Assembly: GCA_964539115.1 (NCBI GenBank)
Contig: CAZIHY010000019.1
Location: forward strand, 1-28,212
From: CAKSXP01 sp964539115
Lineage (GTDB): Bacteria > Bacillota > Clostridia > Oscillospirales > Oscillospiraceae
DNA length: 28,212 nt
Direction of reading: 5' to 3'
Numbering within the stretch: position 1 is the first letter of the stretch; each line of letters begins with the position of its first letter. The notes under the pieces were generated by a model, which was given only the letters and a program-made list of their open reading frames with translations, had not been told where the DNA came from and ran no database searches. Positions 9,111 through 16,585 of the stretch are shown here, piece by piece. The position numbers and the translations under genes are program-made.

Positions 9111-9719
9111 ATGATAGCGATAATCGACTATGGCGTCGGCAATCTCTTCTCGCTGCAAAGCTCCTTCGCGCGTATCGGCGCGCCCGCCGTTGTGACGGGC
9201 GACCCCGGTGTCATAGCGGGTGCGGAACGCATACTTCTTCCCGGCGTCGGCGCTTTTGAGGACGCCGCGCGCGCCTTGCGTGACAGCGGCCTTGCAGACG
9301 TCGTCAAGACTGAGGCGAAAAGCGGCAAGCCGCTGCTCGGCGTCTGCCTCGGCATGCAGATGCTGTTTGAAAAAAGCTATGAATACGGCGAGCATGAGGG
9401 TCTCGGACTGCTCGAGGGCTCGGTAAGGCCCATCGCTCCGATGATAACGCCGGGGCTGAAGGTGCCGCAGATAGGCTGGAATGCACTGCACTTTGTGCGC
9501 TCCTCCCCGCTTTTCAAATACGTCCCCGAGGGCTCGCATGTCTATTTCGTCCATTCCTACGCCGCCGTCGGTTGCAGAGACAGCCTTATAGCGACGACGG
9601 AATACGGCGCGGAACTTACCGCCGCCGTCGGGCTTGGAAACGTTTACGGCTGCCAGTTCCACCCCGAAAAGAGCGGCAGCGTCGGACTGGATATCCTAAG
9701 AGCCTTCTGCGAGCTTTGA
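9111..9719 (+). CDS. hisH: Imidazole glycerol phosphate synthase, glutaminase subunit (HisH)
   Basis: 202 aa class I glutamine amidotransferase. It releases ammonia from glutamine and channels it to HisF. The catalytic triad is C79 in LLGVCLGMQ, H184 and E186 in QFHPEKS; the oxyanion region LLPGVGAF is at residues 42-49. An in-frame GTG at 9102 would add three residues. I prefer ATG 9111 because the protein then starts MIAIIDYGVGNL, the usual beginning, and AGAGGTG sits at good distance. The partner HisF is encoded two genes downstream, with hisA between. Confidence 0.96.
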   Translation: MIAIIDYGVGNLFSLQSSFARIGAPAVVTGDPGVIAGAERILLPGVGAFEDAARALRDSGLADVVKTEAKSGKPLLGVCLGMQMLFEKSYEYGEHEGLGLLEGSVRPIAPMITPGLKVPQIGWNALHFVRSSPLFKYVPEGSHVYFVHSYAAVGCRDSLIATTEYGAELTAAVGLGNVYGCQFHPEKSGSVGLDILRAFCEL

Positions 9720-9736
9720 AAACGGGAGGTAAGACA

Positions 9737-10450
9737 ATGAATATTTTCCCCGCAATAGATCTTTATGAGGGCAGGGCCGTGCGGCTGTTCAAGGGCGATT
9801 ACGCCCAAATGACTGTATACAGTGAAAATCCGCCCGAGGTCGCCGCAGGATTCAGGGCCAAAGGCGCGGAATATCTGCATGTCGTCGACCTCGAGGGCGC
9901 GAAGAGCGGAGAGACGCCGAATCTCAGCGTCGTGCGCGCAATAGTTGAAAAGGGCGGACTCAAAACCGAGATAGGCGGCGGCATACGCAGCGAGGAGACG
10001 GTAAAGAGATACCTCGATATAGGCGTTATGCGCGTGATACTCGGCACGGCTGCGCTGGAGGATCCCGATTTTCTGGCGGATATGCTCGCCAAATACGGCG
10101 ATAAGATCGCCGTCGGCGTTGATGTGCGCGACGGATTCGTTGCCGTCAAGGGCTGGCTTGAGACAAGCACGACCGAGTGCTTTGACTTCATCGGGAAGCT
10201 CGCCGGAATGGGCGTTAAGACCGTTATCTGCACGGACATATCGCGCGACGGCGCGATGCGCGGCACGAACAGGGAGCTTTACCGCGAACTGTCCGCGCGT
10301 TTCGGGCTGGACATTGTCGCCTCCGGAGGCGTTTCAAGTCTGGAGGATGTGCGCTCGCTGAGCGGTATGGGGCTTTACGGCGCGATACTCGGCAAGGCGC
10401 TGTATACCGGGGACATAGACCTGAGAGAAGCGATCGAGGTGGCGAGATGA
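9737..10450 (+). CDS. hisA: ProFAR isomerase (HisA)
   Basis: 237 aa (beta-alpha)8 barrel that isomerises ProFAR to PRFAR, the Amadori step. The catalytic aspartates are D8 in FPAIDLYEG and D129 in VGVDVRDG. The phosphate-binding glycine motifs are EIGGGIRS (78-85) and ASGGVSS (195-201). A longer open frame begins at 9572 inside hisH, but ATG 9737 gives the family's normal N-terminus and has GGGAGGT 9 nt upstream. The stop overlaps the hisF start by four bases. HisA and HisF share the same half-barrel duplication ancestry, and their adjacent genes are consistent with this. Confidence 0.97.
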   Translation: MNIFPAIDLYEGRAVRLFKGDYAQMTVYSENPPEVAAGFRAKGAEYLHVVDLEGAKSGETPNLSVVRAIVEKGGLKTEIGGGIRSEETVKRYLDIGVMRVILGTAALEDPDFLADMLAKYGDKIAVGVDVRDGFVAVKGWLETSTTECFDFIGKLAGMGVKTVICTDISRDGAMRGTNRELYRELSARFGLDIVASGGVSSLEDVRSLSGMGLYGAILGKALYTGDIDLREAIEVAR

Positions 10451-11205
10451 TAACAAAACGCATAATCCCCTGCCTTGACGTGCGCGACGGCAGGGTCGTC
10501 AAAGGTACAAATTTTCTCGGCCTGCGGGATGTTTCCTCGCCGGTCGAGCTGGCGTCGTTTTACAGCGACTGCGGCGCGGATGAGCTGGTTTTTTACGACA
10601 TAACCGCCTCTGCGGAGGGCCGCGCGCTGTTCACGGACATACTGCGCGAGGTCGCCTCGACGATATTCATCCCGCTGTGTGTCGGCGGCGGTATCAACAC
10701 TGTGGACGATTTTGACCGCGTGCTCAAGTGCGGCGCGGACAAGGTCAGCGTCAACTCCGGCGCGATTCGCGACCCCTCGCTTGTCGGCGCGGCAGCGAAG
10801 AAATACGGCGACCAGTGCGTCGTCCTCTCCGTCGACGTCAAGCGTGTTGACGGGCGCTTCACCGTCTTTGCCAAGGGCGGGCGCGAGTGCACCGGGCTCG
10901 ACGCGATAGAGTGGATACGCTCCTGCGTCGGTGAGGGCGCGGGCGAGGTCGTCGTCAACAGCATCGACACGGACGGCGTTAAGGGCGGCTTCGACCTGCC
11001 TATGCTGGAGGCCGTGTGCCAGGCCGTCAATGTGCCGGTCATCGCCTCCGGCGGCGCTGGCTGCATCGAGGATTTTATAAAGCTTTTTAAGGAGATACCC
11101 AAGGTGGATGCGGGCCTTGCCGCCTCGATATTCCACTTCGGCGAGGTCTCGATACCCGAACTCAAGCGCGCGCTTTCGGAAAGCGGCGTCAACATGAGAC
11201 TGTGA
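10447..11205 (+). CDS. hisF: Imidazole glycerol phosphate synthase, cyclase subunit (HisF)
   Basis: 252 aa (beta-alpha)8 barrel. With HisH it converts PRFAR and ammonia into imidazole glycerol phosphate and AICAR, the latter feeding purine synthesis. The catalytic residues are D11 in IIPCLDVRDGRVVKG and D130 in VLSVDVKR. Phosphate-binding loops are VGGGIN (79-84) and ASGGAG (200-205). NSIDTDGVKGGFDLPM (171-186) is also characteristic. The four-base overlap with hisA and the 12-nt gap to hisIE place it within the operon. Confidence 0.97.
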   Translation: MITKRIIPCLDVRDGRVVKGTNFLGLRDVSSPVELASFYSDCGADELVFYDITASAEGRALFTDILREVASTIFIPLCVGGGINTVDDFDRVLKCGADKVSVNSGAIRDPSLVGAAAKKYGDQCVVLSVDVKRVDGRFTVFAKGGRECTGLDAIEWIRSCVGEGAGEVVVNSIDTDGVKGGFDLPMLEAVCQAVNVPVIASGGAGCIEDFIKLFKEIPKVDAGLAASIFHFGEVSIPELKRALSESGVNMRL

Positions 11206-11217
11206 GGAATTATAAAA

Positions 11218-11871
11218 ATGGACTTTGACATCACGAAACTCAAATTCGACGACAAGGGGCTCATCCCGGCTATTGTCATAGACGATGAGAGCGGAAAGCT
11301 GCTGACTCTCGCCTATATGAACGAAGAGAGCCTGCGCATCTCGCTGGAGGAGAAGAAGACCTGCTTCTGGTCGCGTTCACGGCAGGAGCTCTGGCGCAAG
11401 GGCGAGACGAGCGGGAATTTCCAGCACATCGTCTCGATCACGGCGGACTGCGACCTCGATGCGCTCGAGGTCCGCGTGCGCAAGGACGGCCCTGCCTGCC
11501 ATACGGGCAGCGAGAGCTGCTTTTTCAATGAGGTGTTCGTAAACGGCGAGGAGCCCGCAGCGTTCACTTACGAGGGGCTTTATGAGCTGCTCGAGGGCCG
11601 CAAAAGCTCACCGAAGGAGGGCTCCTACACCAGCTATCTTTTCGATAAAGGCATTGACAAGATCCTTAAGAAGGTCGGTGAGGAGTGCACTGAGGTCATA
11701 ATAGCGGGCAAGGCGGACGATAAGCGCGAGAGCGTTTATGAGATCGCTGACCTTGCCTATCATGTTATGGTACTTATGGTCGAGATGGGCATATCCCTCG
11801 ACGAGATCAAGAAGGAGCTCGCCTCAAGGCATGTTATCGACAAAAAGGTAAAGCAGGAGAAGATGACCTGA
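11218..11871 (+). CDS. hisIE: Bifunctional phosphoribosyl-AMP cyclohydrolase / phosphoribosyl-ATP pyrophosphatase (HisIE)
   Basis: 217 aa fusion. Residues 1 to about 112 are the HisI cyclohydrolase: LTLAYMNEESL, CFWSRSRQELWRKGETSGN and zinc or Mg ligands in ADCDLDA (C78, D77, D79, D81) with C94 and C101. Residues about 118-205 are the HisE pyrophosphatase, an all-alpha MazG-like domain with KKVGEECTEVIIAGK (151-165) and EIADLAYHVMVLM. It carries out steps two and three of the pathway. A GAGGAAT box lies about 7 nt before the ATG. The last gene of the operon, it ends 6 nt before a 13-bp hairpin. Confidence 0.96.
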   Translation: MDFDITKLKFDDKGLIPAIVIDDESGKLLTLAYMNEESLRISLEEKKTCFWSRSRQELWRKGETSGNFQHIVSITADCDLDALEVRVRKDGPACHTGSESCFFNEVFVNGEEPAAFTYEGLYELLEGRKSSPKEGSYTSYLFDKGIDKILKKVGEECTEVIIAGKADDKRESVYEIADLAYHVMVLMVEMGISLDEIKKELASRHVIDKKVKQEKMT

Positions 11872-11911
11872 AAAAAGCCTCCGTCGGGTCTGCACGACCC
11901 GGCGGAGGTTT
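11872..11911 (+). terminator. Hairpin at the end of the his operon
   Basis: The arms at 11878-11890 and 11896-11908 form a 13-bp GC-rich stem with one G-T pair and a TGCAC loop. Only three T follow on the plus strand, while six A precede the stem, so the minus-strand reading has the better U tract. It may act in both directions. Confidence 0.7.
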
Positions 11912-11919
11912 GAAAACGC

Positions 11920-11947
11920 GTGACAAACGCGGCCGATCCTGTATAAT
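11920..11947 (+). promoter_or_regulatory. Promoter in the region after the his operon
   Basis: GTGACA (11920-11925) and a consensus TATAAT (11942-11947) are 16 nt apart. Transcription would start near 11954. It reads towards a hairpin plus T run 90 nt further on and then into a MATE gene remnant. Confidence 0.5.
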
Positions 11948-11953
11948 TAAGAG

Positions 11954-12047
11954 TGCTTGCTCGGAGGCAGATCATTCGCTGGAAATGACAGGCTGGATAA
12001 GGCAACAGGCTGAGACGCCTGTCTGACTTTATCCGGCTTTTTTGTGT
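11954..12047 (+). ncRNA. Candidate small RNA or orphaned leader RNA, unassigned
   Basis: A promoter-like pair ends at 11947 and an intrinsic terminator ends at 12043, leaving a ~90-nt transcribed interval with no reading frame of note. A small hairpin (TCATT with AATGA, about 11972-11988) lies in its middle. It could be a free-standing small RNA, or the attenuator leader of the MATE gene whose 3' end survives just downstream. I do not recognise any riboswitch class. The call rests only on promoter and terminator signals. Confidence 0.3.
11992..12043 (+). terminator. Rho-independent terminator
   Basis: Outer stem GCTGGATAA (11992-12000) with TTATCCGGC (12029-12037); inner stem ACAGGC (12005-12010) with GCCTGT (12017-12022). 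Six T follow at 12038-12043. It ends the short transcript from 11954. Confidence 0.7.
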
Positions 12048-12062
12048 TTTTGTAGCAGCTTT

Positions 12063-12431
12063 ATCTGGTCATCGGAGGGTTTGCGGCCGCAGCCGATCAT
12101 CTCCACAAACTTCGGCGCCGGCAAAGGGGAACGGATACGGCAGACTCTGAAATGCGCACAGGGAAAGGCGGCGGTTTTCGGACTGGTCTGGACGGTCCTG
12201 GCCCTGTGCGTTCCAAACATGTTCATCCGTATTTTTATGACGCCCACGGAGGAGATACTCAAAATTGCTCCCGGTATTATCCGCAGGCACGGGATATCTT
12301 TCCTGATGCCGGTGAATATATTCTCGGCCTGTTACTTTCGGGCGCTTATGAAGCCGGCGGCGTCCTTTATCGTGTCGGTGGCAAGGGGCGCGGCGGTCAG
12401 CGGTATACAGATATACCTTTTTCCCGACTGA
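12063..12431 (+). pseudogene. MATE-family transporter remnant, C-terminal part
   Basis: The frame read from about 12063 to the stop at 12431 encodes a recognisable C-terminal third of a MATE/NorM-type multidrug transporter: QPIISTNFGAGKGERIRQ, VPNMFIRIFMTPTEEIL, GISFLMPVNIFSACYF and RALMKPAASFIVSVARGA. The usual N-terminal two thirds and a start region are absent, because an intrinsic terminator sits immediately upstream. The frame stops early after YLFPD, before the final helices. A fragment of about 120 codons cannot form a working 12-helix transporter. It is clearly different in sequence from the intact MATE gene at 20187-21566, so it is the relic of another paralogue. Confidence 0.75.
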
Positions 12432-12466
12432 GTATGGGCGTGATTCTTATGCGGCCAGGGGATTGA

Positions 12467-12495
12467 AAAGGCTCCCTTTGCAAAAGGGAGCCTTT
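12467..12495. terminator. Perfect 13-bp inverted repeat, probable terminator
   Basis: AAAGGCTCCCTTT (12467-12479) and AAAGGGAGCCTTT (12483-12495) are separated by GCA. It lies between the MATE remnant and the end of the minus-strand glyQS operon (12602) and could stop transcription from both sides. Outside the hairpins and the remnant, I see nothing further in 11872-12601. Confidence 0.55.
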
Positions 12496-12601
12496 GGCAT
12501 GTGTTTGTTGTCCTTCTTAGCCAAACTGAAGGCGGATATTCGGTTCCTGCGGAAACGGGGTGCAGCGGGGTGTCCTGCCGCCGCTGCTTATTAACGGGGC
12601 A

Positions 12602-12937
12602 TTACTCGACCCGAACCAGTTCGAACAGGCTTTCGTCATAGTACCGCAGAAGCGCCGAGCGTGTCACGGCGAAGCTGTTTGTGTCCAATTCTACAATGAG
12701 CACGCCGTCGCCGATGCGGCTTCCGGCGACTCCATCGAGCTGCGGAAAGACGTTTGCCTCCAGCTCCTCCCGCAGCTCATCGAGGTGCTGTGAATAGTAC
12801 TCGCTCGTCTGCGGGGCCTCATATCCCTTTATTGGGTCGCGGCCTGCGGTCAGGCACACGGCGGCGACAAGGACCGCCAGCACGATAAATAGCACGCAGC
12901 CGGCAGGGCGTATTTTCTTTATAAATTCCTCTCCCAT
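12602..12937 (-). CDS. Small single-pass membrane protein, unknown function
   Basis: 111 aa. It begins 1 nt after the stop of the LTA-synthase-like gene, and ATG 12937 is chosen because a longer frame (to 13069) would only overlap that gene. Residues 11-31 are a hydrophobic helix (CVLFIVLAVLVAAVCL). About 80 residues follow, probably outside the cell, with an acidic amphipathic stretch (SQHLDELREELEANVFPQL) and SRIGDGVLIVELDTNSFAV. I do not recognise a family. The tight coupling suggests a function with the membrane enzyme upstream, but this is inference. No long gene-free interval separates it, so it should be real despite its size. Confidence 0.7.
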   Translation of the reverse strand: MGEEFIKKIRPAGCVLFIVLAVLVAAVCLTAGRDPIKGYEAPQTSEYYSQHLDELREELEANVFPQLDGVAGSRIGDGVLIVELDTNSFAVTRSALLRYYDESLFELVRVE

Positions 12938-12938
12938 G

Positions 12939-14786
12939 TCAGTCGAGCGCGTCCTTTCGCAGGTAGTATTCGAGCTTTTTATACTCGGCGATTTTTTCCG
13001 CCGTCTCGTCGGAGGGCGCGGTCGTAAGAACGCCGTCCTCCCGGACCATACCGGTGATGTGGACAACATCCGCGTACCCGCGCAGATCGCGCAGCGCGTT
13101 TATCTGTGCACTGCCCTGCCAGCCGAGCAGGTCGAAAAGCTCCGCCGAAAGGAAGCAGGGGGAGAAGCTGCCCTTATATCCGGTCGTATAGCTCTCGCCC
13201 AGAATGCCGCGGGCCGCGTCGTTTGCCCAGATGACCCAGGGCGTGCAGTAATAGTTGTAGAAGCCATCGTCGCCGTCAAAGCTTATGCCCAGCTCCTCAT
13301 AGACCCACGCGGCGTCGCCCAGCCAGGGGTTGTGATCGCCGAAGAACACGAGAACAACAGGCTCGTCCAGCCCGCGCAGGCTGTTCACCAGCGCGCGAAG
13401 GGACTCGTTTGTCTCCGCGATGCCCGCCAGATAGTTGTTCAGGATATACCAGGCCTGCTCGCTGACGCTGCCCTCCGCTACATAGGTCTTTTCGCGCTCA
13501 AGCTCCGAGTCGCTGTAAGGCCCGTGATTCTGATAGGTTACGCTGAAATTGAAATACGGCTCGCCGGCCGCCGCGGACTCCTCCAGCAGCGTTACCAGGT
13601 CGGGCATGAACTCATCGTCGTGCATCGCGCCCCAGCCGTCCGGCATGTTGTAGCGGTCCTCGAAGAAATAGGCCTCCCCGAAGCCCATGTATTCGGCGAC
13701 GTTGCGCCGGTTATAGAACCAGTCGAAGCCGGTGTGGCAGAATTCGGTCCGGTACCCCTGGGAATCGAACCAGCGTGCCAGCGAATATACGGGCGCACGG
13801 TATTCGATAAGCTGTGTCGAGCCGGTCAGGAAGCAGCGTTCGGTGTCGATCGTGCCGCCGGCGAAGATGTTGGTCACGAGCTCGCCGTAGGCGGATTCAG
13901 CCTGCAGCTCGTGCAGGAAGGCGTAGGGGTCGTCGGTAAGATCCAATACACCGAACTTGCTCAGGTCGTTGAATGCCTCCAGCATTATTCCGATCACGTT
14001 TATTTTCTGGCCGTCCGCCAGGTCGCCGCTGTCGAACGAGGCGTAATAGGCGGCGGACTCGTTCGCGTTATATCCATCCGGCTTGCCATCCGACAGTTCC
14101 TTTGTGCTGTAGAGCAGCGGATAGAGAAAGCCGCGGCATACATACTGGTCTGAGTCCGACCAGTAGGACATCGAGTCGTCGAGATTCTGTGTTTTGGTAT
14201 ATATCGTGTCGCTGCGGTAGAGCGTTAAATAGCACAGGCAGGATACAAGACAGGTCACAGCTAAGCAGATGATCCTTGCGCGGCCGCGGCGAATGCGCGC
14301 GCGCAGCAAAAAGACGCTGAGCACCGTCGCCAGTATGATAAAGCCGGCGGTAAACATCATGTGCCGGTTTATCATTATGTTGTAGCCGGAGCTGATGTTG
14401 GCGGCCTCGGATATATAACGGATATCCGTAGCCAGAATAGGGTCATTGCGGAGGACCAGCTTGATGTGGTTTATGATAGTGGGGACGATCACGACAACGC
14501 CGCTGCCCAGAATGGCGATCCACACACGGTTGCCGATAAAAAATATCAGCAGGGCGATCAGCAGCACGGGCAGAAGGTTCAGAAAGATCAGCAGCGGCTT
14601 GTCAAAGTAATTAAAGAAAATGTCTTTGGGATAGCGGCCTTTGGCGAAGAAAAGGCTGACAACGCCCAGCCCTGCCGACCAGATCAGCAGGGCAAGGGCG
14701 TTGAGAGTCCAATGCAAGTTTCTGTAAAGGCGGTTGCCTTCATGTTTTTCGGGTGAATAGAAAAGGATGCCTTTGAGAGTTTTCAT
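12939..14786 (-). CDS. LTA synthase family protein (membrane sulfatase-fold phosphoglycerol transferase-like)
   Basis: 615 aa. The N-terminal ~190 residues contain five hydrophobic helices (about 27-47, 63-84, 87-110, 144-161 and 172-190), followed by an extracellular alkaline-phosphatase/sulfatase domain. Expected metal and catalytic residues are E269 in GIMLEAFND, a likely Thr nucleophile T312 in AGGTIDTER, H421 in YQNHGPY, and D484-H485 in FFGDHNPWLGD. The layout matches LtaS/MdoB-like enzymes (COG1368) that transfer glycerol phosphate from phosphatidylglycerol to lipoteichoic acid or other glycans. Clostridial paralogues have varied substrates, so the exact product is not assigned. The gene starts 5 nt after glyQS, and a small membrane protein follows 1 nt after its stop. 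Confidence 0.85.
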   Translation of the reverse strand: MKTLKGILFYSPEKHEGNRLYRNLHWTLNALALLIWSAGLGVVSLFFAKGRYPKDIFFNYFDKPLLIFLNLLPVLLIALLIFFIGNRVWIAILGSGVVVIVPTIINHIKLVLRNDPILATDIRYISEAANISSGYNIMINRHMMFTAGFIILATVLSVFLLRARIRRGRARIICLAVTCLVSCLCYLTLYRSDTIYTKTQNLDDSMSYWSDSDQYVCRGFLYPLLYSTKELSDGKPDGYNANESAAYYASFDSGDLADGQKINVIGIMLEAFNDLSKFGVLDLTDDPYAFLHELQAESAYGELVTNIFAGGTIDTERCFLTGSTQLIEYRAPVYSLARWFDSQGYRTEFCHTGFDWFYNRRNVAEYMGFGEAYFFEDRYNMPDGWGAMHDDEFMPDLVTLLEESAAAGEPYFNFSVTYQNHGPYSDSELEREKTYVAEGSVSEQAWYILNNYLAGIAETNESLRALVNSLRGLDEPVVLVFFGDHNPWLGDAAWVYEELGISFDGDDGFYNYYCTPWVIWANDAARGILGESYTTGYKGSFSPCFLSAELFDLLGWQGSAQINALRDLRGYADVVHITGMVREDGVLTTAPSDETAEKIAEYKKLEYYLRKDALD

Positions 14787-14791
14787 AATGT

Positions 14792-16213
14792 TCAGAATGC
14801 AATGCGTTCGGCGATATAGTTTTTGACCTCGCTGATGGGGATGCGCACCTGCTCCATGCTGTCGCGCTCGCGGACGGTGACGCAGTTGTCGGCGGGGGTC
14901 TTGTCGTCACCGACGGTCTGGAAGTCGACGGTTATGCAGAAGGGCGTACCGATCTCATCCTCGCGGCGGTAACGCTTGCCGATGGAGCCGGCGTCGTCGT
15001 AGTCGACCATAAAGTCCCTGGAAAGCTCGGTATAGAGCTCCTGGGCGGGGCCGGCCAGTTTCTTGGACAGCGGGAGTATGGCGCACTTGAACGGAGCCAG
15101 GGCCGGGTGCAGGCGCAGCACGGTGCGGACGTCGTTTTTCTCCGCGTCGACGACCTCCTCGTCATAGGCGTCGATGAGGAAGGCGAGCGTCACGCGGTCG
15201 GCGCCGAGGGACGGCTCAACGACATAGGGGATATAGCGCTCGTTCTTCTCCTGGTCGAAATAGGTCATGTCCTTGCCGGAGGTGTTCTGGTGTGCGTTCA
15301 GGTCGAAGTTGGTGCGGCTCGCAACGCCCCAGAGTTCGCCCCAGCCGAAGGGGAACACAAACTCAAAGTCGGTCGTCGCGTTGGAGTAGTGGGAGAGCTC
15401 CTCGGGGTCATGGTCGCGCAGGCGCAGGTTTTCGTCCTTTATGCCGAGGTCGAGCAGCCACTGGTGGCAGAACTTTTTCCAGTATGCGAACCACTCAAGC
15501 TCGGTGCCCGGGGAGCAGAAGAACTCCAGCTCCATCTGCTCGAACTCACGGGTGCGGAAGGTGAAGTTGCCCGGGGTGATCTCGTTGCGGAAGCTCTTGC
15601 CGATCTGGCATACGCCGAAGGGAAGCTTCTTGCGGGTGGTACGCTGGACGTTCTGGAAGTTTACGAATATGCCCTGAGCGGTCTCGGGACGGAGGTAAAC
15701 GGTGTTTTTCGCGTCCTCGGTAACGCCCTGGAAGGTCTTAAACATGAGGTTGAACTGGCGGATATCGGTCCAGTTGTGCTTGCCGCAGGTCGGGCAGCAT
15801 ATGTTGTGTTCCTCGACGAAGTCTTTCATCTGGGACTGGGAGAGTGCGTCGACGCTCTTGCCGAGGTCGAAGCTGTTGTCCTTGCACCAGTCCTCGATGA
15901 CCTTGTCCGCACGGAAGCGCTCCTTGCACTCCTTGCAGTCCATGAGCGGGTCGGAGAAGCCGCCGACGTGACCGGAGGCGACCCAGGTCTGAGGGTTCAT
16001 CAGGATAGCAGCGTCAAGGCCGACGTTGTAGGGGTTTTCCTGGACAAACTTTTTCCACCATGCCTTTTTGACGTTGTTCTTGAGCTCAACGCCGAGCGGA
16101 CCGTAGTCCCATGTGTTGGCAAGTCCGCCGTAGATCTCGCTGCCTGCGAAGATGAAACCGCGGCCTTTGCACAGGGATACGATTTTGTCCATTGTTTTTT
16201 CGTTGTTTTTCAT
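14792..16213 (-). CDS. glyQS: Glycine--tRNA ligase (dimeric, eukaryotic/Gram-positive type)
   Basis: 473 aa class II synthetase that charges tRNA-Gly, of the homodimeric alpha2 type rather than the alpha2beta2 GlyQ/GlyS form. Motif 1 region IYGGLANTWDYGPLG (27-41); RPETAQGIFVNF (175-186); motif 2 FRNEITPGNFTFRTREFEQ (208-226); motif 3 EPSLGADRVTLAF (333-345); anticodon-binding domain from HPALAPFKCAILPLSK (369-384). The insertion has a likely zinc site, CKEC (93-96) with CCPTC (139-143). AAAGGAG is 8 nt before ATG 16213. It is the first gene of a minus-strand operon with the LTA-synthase-like enzyme. Confidence 0.96.
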   Translation of the reverse strand: MKNNEKTMDKIVSLCKGRGFIFAGSEIYGGLANTWDYGPLGVELKNNVKKAWWKKFVQENPYNVGLDAAILMNPQTWVASGHVGGFSDPLMDCKECKERFRADKVIEDWCKDNSFDLGKSVDALSQSQMKDFVEEHNICCPTCGKHNWTDIRQFNLMFKTFQGVTEDAKNTVYLRPETAQGIFVNFQNVQRTTRKKLPFGVCQIGKSFRNEITPGNFTFRTREFEQMELEFFCSPGTELEWFAYWKKFCHQWLLDLGIKDENLRLRDHDPEELSHYSNATTDFEFVFPFGWGELWGVASRTNFDLNAHQNTSGKDMTYFDQEKNERYIPYVVEPSLGADRVTLAFLIDAYDEEVVDAEKNDVRTVLRLHPALAPFKCAILPLSKKLAGPAQELYTELSRDFMVDYDDAGSIGKRYRREDEIGTPFCITVDFQTVGDDKTPADNCVTVRERDSMEQVRIPISEVKNYIAERIAF

Positions 16214-16292
16214 TTTTATATCTCCTTTCCGGCGGCTGGCTGCCGTCGGGGTATTTGATGGTTTTTTAATCTTTTTCCTTTACGTATTACTT

Positions 16293-16320
16293 CTAATACC
16301 ACTCGCGCCGCTAAGTACAA
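16293..16320 (-). promoter_or_regulatory. Candidate glyQS promoter
   Basis: On the minus strand, TTGTAC (16320-16315) and TATTAG (16298-16293) are 16 nt apart, about 80 nt before the glyQS ATG. Both boxes are imperfect, so this is a tentative call. Confidence 0.3.
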
Positions 16321-16484
16321 TAGTTGAAGTTTTGCTCCCTTCAGATTACATAACCGGAAGAGATTTATGCGCGTAGTGTGAGCAGCGCGGTTATTTAAAG
16401 GTGGAGATCAGCGATTGCTAATCCGGCCTATGCCTCGGAAATGCTGATTCCACATGTACCCGGCCATTGCTTAGGAGGGGGGGC

Positions 16485-16514
16485 AAAGGGGGACGGCTTG
16501 CAAAAGCCCCTTTT
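16485..16514 (-). terminator. Candidate terminator after butyrate kinase
   Basis: GGCTT and AAGCC with flanking AAAGG and CCTTT form a bulged hairpin, about 70 nt past the buk stop. The T tract on the minus strand is short (three T). Confidence 0.35.
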
Positions 16515-16585
16515 GGTGTGTTCCAGAGCAAAACAGGTTTAATAATGGAACCCGACTAAAATCAAAAAGAAAAAGTATTAAAAAG

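Larger units (their letters stand above)
16214..16585. other. Gene-free interval between buk and glyQS with several inverted repeats
   Basis: No credible coding frame. The minus strand serves as the glyQS leader. It contains a possible promoter, a GTATTA/TAATAC hairpin (about 16284-16299), a larger hairpin closed by ATCAGC (16407-16412) with GCTGAT (16443-16448), and a G-rich hairpin near 16485-16513 that may end the buk operon. I looked for a glycine T-box on the minus strand and found no GGTGGTACCGCG-like element. Confidence 0.5.

Noticed and set aside
12560..12793. Plus-strand frame of 77 codons near 12.6 kb
   Set aside because: Most of it lies antisense to the small membrane protein gene; no initiation signal is seen.
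12936..14153. Plus-strand frame of 405 codons opposite the LTA-synthase-like gene
   Set aside because: Antisense shadow; the minus strand has conserved sulfatase-fold motifs and membrane helices.
16214..16585. Glycine T-box leader for glyQS
   Set aside because: The conserved antiterminator core and specifier-loop features were not found on the minus strand by eye.
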